DNA of 64,000 nucleotides, from the NCBI RefSeq assembly GCF_011758765.1, contig NZ_JAANOU010000001.1:1488001-1552000 (forward strand). Reading direction: 5' to 3'. Within the stretch, counting starts at the first letter, position 1, and each line of letters starts with the position of its first letter. The notes beneath the pieces are model-generated. The model saw nothing but the letters and a program-made list of their open reading frames with translations, was not told the origin of the DNA and ran no database searches. The stretch is from Amycolatopsis viridis. GTDB taxonomy: Bacteria; Actinomycetota; Actinomycetes; Mycobacteriales; Pseudonocardiaceae. The translations under genes and the position numbers were made by a program. Shown here in pieces: positions 20,588 through 27,200 of the stretch.

Positions 20588-22573
20588 TTGAGGCCGTATC
20601 CGTTCACCGCTGTCGTCGGGATGCCGGACCTCCGGCTCGGACTGGTGCTCTCGGCGATTTCCCCGGCCATCGGCGGCGTCCTGGTGCGGGGCGAGAAGGG
20701 CACCGCGAAGTCGACCATGGTGCGCGCGCTGGCCGGTCTGCTGCCCGAGGTCGACGTCGTCGAGGGCTGCCGCTTCTCCTGCGACCCCGCGGCACCGGAC
20801 CCGGACTGCCCGGACGCCCCGCACGCGGCGCGCGCGGTCCGCCGGCCCGCGCGGCTGGTCGAACTCCCGGTCGGGGCGGCCGAGGACCGCGTGATCGGCT
20901 CGCTCAACCTGGAACGCGCCCTCACCGAGGGCGTCACCGACTTCCAGCCCGGGTTGCTCGCCGCCGCGCACCGCGGTCTGCTCTACGTCGACGAGGTCAA
21001 CCTGCTGCACGACCACCTCGTCGACACGCTGCTCGACGCCGCGGCCATGGGCCGCGCGACGGTCGAACGCGAGGGTGTGTCGGTGTCGCACGCGGCGCGG
21101 TTCGTGCTGATCGGCACCATGAACCCGGAGGAGGGCGAGCTGCGGCCGCAGCTGCTCGACCGCTTCGGCCTCACGGTCGAGGTCGCCGCGAGCCGCGACC
21201 CGGAGCAGCGCGCCCAGGTGATCCGCCGCCGGCTGGCCTACGAGGCCGATCCGGATTCCTTCGCCGACGGCTACGCCGACTCCGACGCCCAGCTCGCGGC
21301 CGAGATCGCTGCGGCGCAGAAGCTGCTGCCCGCGGTTGAGCTGACCGACGACGCGCTGCGGCGGATCGCCGAGGTGTGTGCCGCGTTCGAAGTGGACGGG
21401 ATGCGCGCGGACATCGTCACCGCACGCACCGCCGTCGCGCACGCGGCGTGGAGCGGACGCACCGAGGTGACGAGCGAGGACATCCGCGTCGCCGCGCGGC
21501 TGGCGTTGCCGCACCGGCGTCGCCGCAACCCGTTCGACGCGCCCGGCATCGACGAGGAGCAGCTGGAGCAGGCGCTGCGGGACACCGAGCCGCCGGAGGA
21601 CCCGGGCCCGCCGGACGACGACGGTCCCGGCTCCGGCGCGCCGCCCGGGAACGGCGAACACGGTGACGGGAGCGGCGAACACGGTGACGGGAACGGCGAA
21701 CACGGTGACGGGAGCGGCGAACACGGTGGCGGGAGCGGCGAACACGGTGGGGGGCAGCGGACGGTGGGTGCCGGAAAGCCTTATCGCGCGAGGATGTTCA
21801 GCGTCGCCGGGGTGGGGGCCGGCGCGCACGGGAGGCGGTCGCGTGCCCTGACCGACGCCGGACGCACCATCGGTGTCCGGCCGCCGGGAACCCGGCAGGG
21901 ACGGCCGCACCTGGTCGCGACCGTGCGGGCGGCGGCGCCGCACCAGCGCTCCCGCGGCCGCGACGGCGCCGGTCTGGTGCTGCGGCCCGGCGATCTGCGG
22001 TTCGCGCTGCGCGAGGGCCGCGAGGGCAACCTGGTGCTGTTCTGCGTGGACGCATCCGGCTCGATGGGGGCGCGGGCGCGGATGCGCGAGGTCAAGGCCG
22101 CGGTGCTGTCCCTGCTGCTAGACGCCTACCAGCGGCGGGACAAGGTGGGGCTGGTGACGTTCCGCGCCGGTGCCGCGGAGCTGGCGCTGCCGCCGACGAT
22201 CAGCGTCGAGGCGGCCGCCGTGCGGCTCGAAGCGCTGCCGTCCGGCGGCCGGACGCCGCTCGCCGAGGGGCTGCTGGAGGCCGCGCGGGTGCTGCGTGTC
22301 GAGGCCGTCCGCGATCCGCGCCGCCGACCGCTGCTGGTCGTGGTCACCGACGGCCGGGCGACCAGCGGCGCGGACGCCGTGGCGCGTGCGCACGCCGCGG
22401 CGCAGGTGCTGGCCGCGGCCGGGGTGGCGTCGGTGGTGATGGACTGCGAAACCGGCCGCATGCGCCTGGGGCTCGCCGCGGAACTGGCCGCCCACCTCGG
22501 TGGCGAGCACGTGCCGCTGGGCGAGGTCGCCGCGGACGCACTGGCCACCGAGGTCCGCCGGAGGGCTGCCTGA
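20588..22573 (+). CDS. ChlI/ChlD-like AAA+ and VWA chelatase subunit (putative CobN partner)
   Basis: A 661-aa fusion of a ChlI-type AAA+ ATPase and a ChlD-type VWA domain. Walker A is RGEKGTAKST (Lys41), Walker B LLYVDEVNLL (about 136), sensor segment LIGTMNPEEGELRPQL; the MIDAS motif is DASGSMGARARM (about 487). Residues 354-394 are a linker of five GEHGDGS-like heptapeptides encoded by a 21-bp repeat. As no CobS/CobT chelatase subunits are present, it probably powers cobalt insertion by CobN, as proposed for similar actinobacterial genes. Start is TTG 20588, five bases after AAGGAG and downstream of the riboswitch. Its stop overlaps cobO by one base. Confidence 0.92.
   Translation: MRPYPFTAVVGMPDLRLGLVLSAISPAIGGVLVRGEKGTAKSTMVRALAGLLPEVDVVEGCRFSCDPAAPDPDCPDAPHAARAVRRPARLVELPVGAAEDRVIGSLNLERALTEGVTDFQPGLLAAAHRGLLYVDEVNLLHDHLVDTLLDAAAMGRATVEREGVSVSHAARFVLIGTMNPEEGELRPQLLDRFGLTVEVAASRDPEQRAQVIRRRLAYEADPDSFADGYADSDAQLAAEIAAAQKLLPAVELTDDALRRIAEVCAAFEVDGMRADIVTARTAVAHAAWSGRTEVTSEDIRVAARLALPHRRRRNPFDAPGIDEEQLEQALRDTEPPEDPGPPDDDGPGSGAPPGNGEHGDGSGEHGDGNGEHGDGSGEHGGGSGEHGGGQRTVGAGKPYRARMFSVAGVGAGAHGRRSRALTDAGRTIGVRPPGTRQGRPHLVATVRAAAPHQRSRGRDGAGLVLRPGDLRFALREGREGNLVLFCVDASGSMGARARMREVKAAVLSLLLDAYQRRDKVGLVTFRAGAAELALPPTISVEAAAVRLEALPSGGRTPLAEGLLEAARVLRVEAVRDPRRRPLLVVVTDGRATSGADAVARAHAAAQVLAAAGVASVVMDCETGRMRLGLAAELAAHLGGEHVPLGEVAADALATEVRRRAA
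21650..21760 (+). repeat. Five tandem copies of the 21-bp repeat, in coding sequence
   Basis: The core GGCGAACACGG starts at 21653, 21674, 21695, 21716 and 21737, an exact 21-bp period. In frame it encodes GEHGDGS/GEHGDGN/GEHGGGS heptads, a flexible His/Asp/Gly linker between the AAA+ and VWA domains. The same core and period recur at 36845 and 60893 in non-homologous settings. Confidence 0.9.
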
Positions 22574-23187
22574 TGCCACAGGGAAAACCGCTGGTGGTGC
22601 CGGACGACGGGCTCACCACACGGCAGCGCCGCAACCGCCCGCTGCTCGCCGTGCACACCGGTGCGATGAAGGGGAAGTCGACCGCCGCGTTCGGCATGGC
22701 GCTGCGTGCCTGGAACCAGGGCTGGTCGATCGGGGTGTTCCAGTTCGTCAAGTCGGCGAAGTGGAAGGTGGGCGAGGAGAACGCGTTCCGCGCGCTCGGC
22801 GCCCTGCACGAGAGCACCGGCCAGGGCGGGCCGGTGGAGTGGCACAAGATGGGCGAGGGCTGGAGCTGGTCGCGCAAGCCGGGCTCCGACGAGGACCACG
22901 CCGCGAACGCGCGGGAGGGCTGGGCGGAGATCGCCCGGCGCCTCGCCGCCGAACAGCACGACTTCTACGTCCTGGACGAGTTCACCTACCCGCTGCACTG
23001 GGGCTGGATCGGCACCGCCGAGGTCGTCGCCGCGCTCGAGAACCGGCCGGGCCGCCAGCACGTGGTGATCACCGGCCGGAACGCCCCGGCCGAGCTGATC
23101 GAGGCGGCCGACCTCGTCGTGGAGATGACCAAGGTGAAGCACCCGATGGACACCGGGCAAAAGGGCCAGCGCGGGATCGAATGGTGA
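22573..23187 (+). CDS. cobO: Cob(I)yrinic acid a,c-diamide adenosyltransferase CobO
   Basis: A 204-aa BtuR/CobO-type corrinoid adenosyltransferase that transfers adenosyl from ATP to Co(I). The modified P-loop is TGAMKGKSTAAFGMALRAW; FQFVKSAKWKVGEENAF, DFYVLDEFTYPLHWGW and VVITGRNAPAELIEAADLV are family segments. The first about 20 residues are an extended N-terminus that covers the active site in homologues. One-base overlap with the chelatase gene and a 4-bp gap to cobB. Confidence 0.96.
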   Translation: MPQGKPLVVPDDGLTTRQRRNRPLLAVHTGAMKGKSTAAFGMALRAWNQGWSIGVFQFVKSAKWKVGEENAFRALGALHESTGQGGPVEWHKMGEGWSWSRKPGSDEDHAANAREGWAEIARRLAAEQHDFYVLDEFTYPLHWGWIGTAEVVAALENRPGRQHVVITGRNAPAELIEAADLVVEMTKVKHPMDTGQKGQRGIEW

Positions 23188-23191
23188 CGCC

Positions 23192-24526
23192 GTGGTAGCC
23201 CGGCTGATCATCGCCGCGCCCGCGTCGGGGCACGGCAAGACGACGGTCGCCACCGGGCTCATGGCCGCACTGCGCGCCCGGGGGCTCGCCGTCTCCGGGC
23301 ACAAGGTCGGGCCGGACTTCATCGATCCCGGCTACCACGCCCTCGCCACCGGGCGGCCACCGCGCAACCTCGACCCGTTCCTGCAAGGGGAGGACCGGCT
23401 GGTCCCGCTGCTGCGGCACGGGGCCGCGGGTGCGGACATCGCGGTGATCGAGGGCGTGATGGGCCTGTTCGACGGGCAGCTCGGCACCGCGGGGTACGCC
23501 TCGACCGCGCACGTCGCGCGGCTCCTCGGTGCGCCGGTGGTGCTGGTGGTGGACGCGAGCGCGGCGAGCCGGAGCGTCGCCGCGACGGTGCTCGGGTTCG
23601 CCCGCTACGAACCCGGGGTGGAGATCGCCGGCGTGATCCTCAACAAGCTGGGCTCGCCGCGGCACGAGGAGGAGATCCGCGCGGCGCTGGTGCGGACCGG
23701 GATCCCGGTGCTCGGCGCGTTGCGGCGCAGCGACGACATCCACGCGCCGGGCCGTCACCTGGGGCTGGTACCGGCGGCCGAGCGGGACGCCGAGTCGCGG
23801 GAGCTGCTGCCGAAGCTGGCGGCGTGGGTGGCCGACGGGGTGGACCTGGCGGCGGTCGTGCGGGTGGCCCGGTCGGCTCCCGCGCTGACCGCTCCCGCGT
23901 GGGAGCCGGCCGGGTCGTACTCGGGGCCGCGGCGGGTGGTCGCGGCGGCCGCGGGACCGGCGTTCACGTTCCGCTACACCGAGACGGCCGAGCTGCTCGC
24001 CGCGTCCGGAGTCGACGTGGTCGACCTGGACCCGTTGCGCGACAAGGCATTACCCGAGGGTTGTGCCGGGTTGTACTTCGGCGGCGGGTTCCCCGAGGTG
24101 CACGTGGAGGACCTTTCGGCGAACGCGCCGCTGCGCGCGGAACTGGCCGCGGCGATCCGGCGCGGCATGCCGGTGGTGGCCGAATGCGCCGGGCTGCTGT
24201 ACCTGTGCCGGGAACTGGACGGGCTGCCGATGGTGGGGGCGCTGGACGCGTCGGCGGTGATGACGCGGCGCGGCGCGCTCGGCTACCGCACCGCGGTCGC
24301 GCCCGGGCCGAACCTGCTGGCCGAGGCCGGGCACCAGGTCACCGGGCACGAATTCCACCGGACGGAGGTGACGCCGCGGGCCGGTGCGCCGGCGGCGTGG
24401 ACCTGGGACGGGGCCCCGGACGGGTTCGCGTCGCGCACGCTGCACGCGTCTTACCTGCACGTGCACTGGGCCGGGCATCCCGTGCTGGCGCAGCGGTTCG
24501 CGGCGGCGGTGCACGCGCATGGCTGA
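23192..24526 (+). CDS. cobB: Cobyrinate / hydrogenobyrinate a,c-diamide synthase CobB
   Basis: A 444-aa CobB/CbiA ATP- and glutamine-dependent amidase that amidates the a and c acetates of the ring. N-terminal dethiobiotin-synthetase-like domain with P-loop APASGHGKTTVATGL and KVGPDFIDPGYH; C-terminal class I glutamine amidotransferase domain with nucleophile Cys in VVAECAGLLYL and LYFGGGFPEVH. GTG start at 23192. The stop overlaps cobC by 8 bp. Confidence 0.95.
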   Translation: MVARLIIAAPASGHGKTTVATGLMAALRARGLAVSGHKVGPDFIDPGYHALATGRPPRNLDPFLQGEDRLVPLLRHGAAGADIAVIEGVMGLFDGQLGTAGYASTAHVARLLGAPVVLVVDASAASRSVAATVLGFARYEPGVEIAGVILNKLGSPRHEEEIRAALVRTGIPVLGALRRSDDIHAPGRHLGLVPAAERDAESRELLPKLAAWVADGVDLAAVVRVARSAPALTAPAWEPAGSYSGPRRVVAAAAGPAFTFRYTETAELLAASGVDVVDLDPLRDKALPEGCAGLYFGGGFPEVHVEDLSANAPLRAELAAAIRRGMPVVAECAGLLYLCRELDGLPMVGALDASAVMTRRGALGYRTAVAPGPNLLAEAGHQVTGHEFHRTEVTPRAGAPAAWTWDGAPDGFASRTLHASYLHVHWAGHPVLAQRFAAAVHAHG

Positions 24527-25538
24527 CTACGACCTGCACCACCACGGGGATCGGGAGGTGGGGGACGGGCTGACCGACCTGGCGGTGAACGTCCGGTTGC
24601 CCGCGCCGCCGGCCTGGTTGCGCGCGGAACTGGTGGCGGCGCTGGACGAGCTGGCCGCGTACCCCTCGGCGGAGGCGGCCAGGGAGGCGGTCGCCGCGCG
24701 GCACGGCCGCGACACGTCGGACGTGCTGGTGACGGCGGGCGCGGCCGAGGCGTTCACCTTGCTGGCCACGGCGTTGCGGCCGCGGCGCGCGGTGGTGGTG
24801 CACCCGCAGTTCACCGAGCCGGAAGCGGCGTTGCGCGCGGCCGGGCACGAGGTGGAGCGGGTGGTGCTGTCCGCTGCGGATGGTTTCGTGCTGAGACCGG
24901 TGCCCGCGGACGCCGATCTGGTGTTCGTCGGCAATCCCACCAACCCGACTTCCGTGCTTCACCCGGCCGCAGCGCTGCGTGCGCTGGCCCGGCCGGGGCG
25001 GATCCTGGTGGTGGACGAGGCGTTCCTGGACGCGGTGCCCGGTGAGCCGGAAAGCCTGGCGGGGGAACGGTTGCCGGGCGTCGTGGTGATCCGGAGCCTG
25101 ACGAAGACCTGGGGGATCGCCGGGCTGCGCGCGGGATACGTGCTGGCCGAGCCGCCGGTGGTGGCGGCTCTGCGGGCCGTGCAACCGCCGTGGTCGGTGT
25201 CCACGCTCGCCGCGCGCGCCGTGGTGGCGTGCTCCCGGCCCTCGGCACTCGACGAGGCGGACAAGCTGGCCGCGCGCGCCGAGCAGGACCGCGAGTACCT
25301 GGTGGCCGGGCTGCGCGCGCTGGGCGTCGAGGTCGCCGGCGAGCCGCGGGGCCCGTTCGTGCTGGTGCGGATCCCCGGCGCGGCCGCGTTGCGCCTGCGG
25401 TTGCGGGAGGCCGGCTATGCCGTCCGGAGAGGCGACACGTTCCCCGGCCTGGACGGCGACTGGCTGCGCATCGCGGTCCGGGACCGCGAGGTGACGGACG
25501 GCTTCCTGGCGGTCCTGGAGCCTCGGCTGAACGGGTGA
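24519..25538 (+). CDS. cobC: CobC-like PLP aminotransferase-fold enzyme
   Basis: A 339-aa fold-type I PLP enzyme resembling CobC/CobD L-threonine-O-3-phosphate decarboxylase-type proteins (Rv2231c-like), which supply the aminopropanol arm of the nucleotide loop. GNPTNPTSVL, VVDEAFLDAVPGE and the PLP lysine in SLTKTWGIAGLRAGY are visible, with the phosphate-binding Arg near RIAVRDRE at the C-terminus. ATG 24519 overlaps cobB by 8 bp. It ends this operon; the unrelated Crp-cyclase cassette begins 51 bp on. Confidence 0.9.
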   Translation: MADYDLHHHGDREVGDGLTDLAVNVRLPAPPAWLRAELVAALDELAAYPSAEAAREAVAARHGRDTSDVLVTAGAAEAFTLLATALRPRRAVVVHPQFTEPEAALRAAGHEVERVVLSAADGFVLRPVPADADLVFVGNPTNPTSVLHPAAALRALARPGRILVVDEAFLDAVPGEPESLAGERLPGVVVIRSLTKTWGIAGLRAGYVLAEPPVVAALRAVQPPWSVSTLAARAVVACSRPSALDEADKLAARAEQDREYLVAGLRALGVEVAGEPRGPFVLVRIPGAAALRLRLREAGYAVRRGDTFPGLDGDWLRIAVRDREVTDGFLAVLEPRLNG

Positions 25539-25589
25539 ACTCCGGGAATTCGCCGGTGGGGGCGGCAGGTGAGGCAGTAGTCACGAACG

Positions 25590-26255
25590 GTGATCTTGTC
25601 CAACGTTCTACGTGGGTTCCGGGCTCTGATCGGCGAACGCCTGTGGGACGCACTTGTCTCCGAGGGCGCGACGCGCAGCTTCCCGTCCGGATCCTTCCTG
25701 TTGCGGCAGGGCGACCCCGGCGGTTCGGTGCTCGTGCTCCTGCGTGGCCGGGTGCAGGTCACCGGCCACGACCAGCAGGGCGCGGAACTCCTCGTCTCGT
25801 TGCGGGCCGGCGGTGACCTGGTCGGAGAGATCGCGGGTGTGCCGCAGATGACGCGGACGGCGAGCGTGCAGGCGATCGACCACTGCACCGCCCAGGTGCT
25901 CACCGCCGAGAAGTTCCGTGACTTCCTGAAGCGGAACCGGATCGACGGGCACTTCACCGACTACCTCCTCGGGAAGCTGTCCGAGACCGTGCCCTACCAG
26001 ATGCAACTCGTGCACTTCACCGCACGGCGGCGGCTTGCCCGGCTCATGCTGGAGCTGGTCGTGCTCGCCGACCCGGGTCACCCGGACCGCATGCGCGTGC
26101 CGTTTTCGCAGGAGAGCCTCGCCCGTGCGCTGGGGTTGTCACGCAGCACGGTCGCCGAGCAGATCGCGGCGCTGCGCGAGCTGGGAGCACTCACTGCCGG
26201 ACGGCGGCTCGTGGTGGCCGACCTCGACAAGCTGGCCGGCAGCGCCGGCTTGTGA
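25590..26255 (+). CDS. Crp/Fnr-family transcriptional regulator with intact cNMP pocket
   Basis: A 221-aa regulator. The N-terminal cyclic-nucleotide-binding domain contains a good phosphate-binding cassette, GEIAGVPQMTRTASV (Glu80, Arg89, Thr90), matching the GE...RTA pattern of cNMP-binding members; a dimerisation helix follows, then a Crp-type winged helix, FSQESLARALGLSRSTVAEQ. No Fnr cysteines. Start taken as GTG 25590; TTG 25596 is also possible and neither has a clear Shine-Dalgarno. It lies 51 bp after cobC and 108 bp before a cyclase-like gene, and probably senses that enzyme's product or regulates its operon (inference). Confidence 0.9.
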   Translation: MILSNVLRGFRALIGERLWDALVSEGATRSFPSGSFLLRQGDPGGSVLVLLRGRVQVTGHDQQGAELLVSLRAGGDLVGEIAGVPQMTRTASVQAIDHCTAQVLTAEKFRDFLKRNRIDGHFTDYLLGKLSETVPYQMQLVHFTARRRLARLMLELVVLADPGHPDRMRVPFSQESLARALGLSRSTVAEQIAALRELGALTAGRRLVVADLDKLAGSAGL

Positions 26256-26273
26256 TGGTCGTCACCCGTGGAA

Positions 26274-26291
26274 TTGTCCGGTGCCGGACAA
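26274..26291. promoter_or_regulatory. 18-bp palindromic operator candidate
   Basis: TTGTCCGG-TG-CCGGACAA is a perfect inverted repeat with a 2-bp centre, between the Crp-like gene and the cyclase-like gene and 72 bp before the latter's start. Position and symmetry suit a dimeric regulator such as the upstream Crp homologue, although it is not the classical TGTGA-N6-TCACA. No T-tract follows, and 8-bp arms with a 2-base loop make a poor terminator. Confidence 0.55.
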
Positions 26292-26363
26292 CTCCGCGGA
26301 CGCGGTTCGGTGATCGTCGTGATCGCGCCGCACACCCCGGGTGCGGGCGGAAAGGCGATCACG

Positions 26364-27200
26364 ATGACCAAGCACGACCACGTCGAAGCTCTGCCGCCGT
26401 ATCGAGCGCTGCTCGTGGTGGACATCCGGCACTTCAGCGGGCGGCGCGGCCGGTTCCACGCGGAGCTGACCGACGCTGTGCCGCAGATCCTGGCGCAGGC
26501 GTTCCAGCGTGCCGGGCTGGACAGGATGTGGCGGGAGCACAAGTTCGGTGCGACGACCGGTGACGGCTACGTGGCGGGGTTCCCGGCCGAGGAGCTGCCG
26601 TTCCTGCTCAACCCGTTCCTGCCCGCGCTGCAGGAGGAACTGGAGTACCGCAACACCGTGGGCTGGCGTGCGGCCGGCGACGAGCCGTTGCGCATGCGGG
26701 TCAGCGTCAACGTCGGCCCGATGACGGACTCGGGCGGGAAAGCGCTGTCCGAGGGCAGCGGTGCGTCCCGGGTGGAGAACCACCGCCTGCTCGACTCGGA
26801 CCCGGTGCGGGACCTGCTCACCCGCTCGGGAAAACCGACCTGCGTGGCCGCGATCGTGTCCGACCGGGCGTTCGCCGACGCCGTCGCCACCGGCTACACC
26901 GCCGAGGACGAAGACCTGTACGTGCGGGTGCCGGTGGACCAGAAGACCTACCACGGCACGGCTTACCTGCGCGTGCCCCAACCTTCGGGTGACCTGCTGA
27001 ACCGCGGCTTCCGTGCGGAGGCGGACATCGACGACGAGCCGACCACGCAGGAGGCCGCACCGGTCAACTCGACCGTGATCCACCAGGCGAGCGGCCCGGT
27101 GCACACCGGTTCCGGCAACCAATTCCACGGGGACGGGCAGAACATCATGGGCTACAACAGCGGCAGCATCCAGCAGTCCTTCGGAGGGCGTGATCGATGA
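26364..27200 (+). CDS. Class III nucleotide-cyclase-like protein with C-terminal RHIM-like motif
   Basis: A 278-aa protein. Residues 14-180 look like a class III nucleotidyl cyclase domain: LLVVDIRHFSG holds the first metal Asp (Asp20) and GATTGDGYVAGFP the second (Asp67); RVSVNVGPM and GASRVENHRLLDS are in the place of the late cyclase strands, but the usual VNxAxR is degenerate, so product and activity are uncertain. A linker (about 215-240) leads to a Gly/Ser/Gln-rich tail with VHTGSGNQF (246-254), which fits RHIM/amyloid-motif spacing and is shared with the next protein. ATG 26364 has GGAAAGG about 7 bases upstream; stop overlaps the next gene by 4 bp. Confidence 0.72.
   Translation: MTKHDHVEALPPYRALLVVDIRHFSGRRGRFHAELTDAVPQILAQAFQRAGLDRMWREHKFGATTGDGYVAGFPAEELPFLLNPFLPALQEELEYRNTVGWRAAGDEPLRMRVSVNVGPMTDSGGKALSEGSGASRVENHRLLDSDPVRDLLTRSGKPTCVAAIVSDRAFADAVATGYTAEDEDLYVRVPVDQKTYHGTAYLRVPQPSGDLLNRGFRAEADIDDEPTTQEAAPVNSTVIHQASGPVHTGSGNQFHGDGQNIMGYNSGSIQQSFGGRDR

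Noticed and set aside
26256-26363. Palindrome at 26274 as a terminator of the Crp-like gene
   Set aside because: Two-base centre and 8-bp arms give a poor RNA hairpin and there is no T-run; an operator is more likely.
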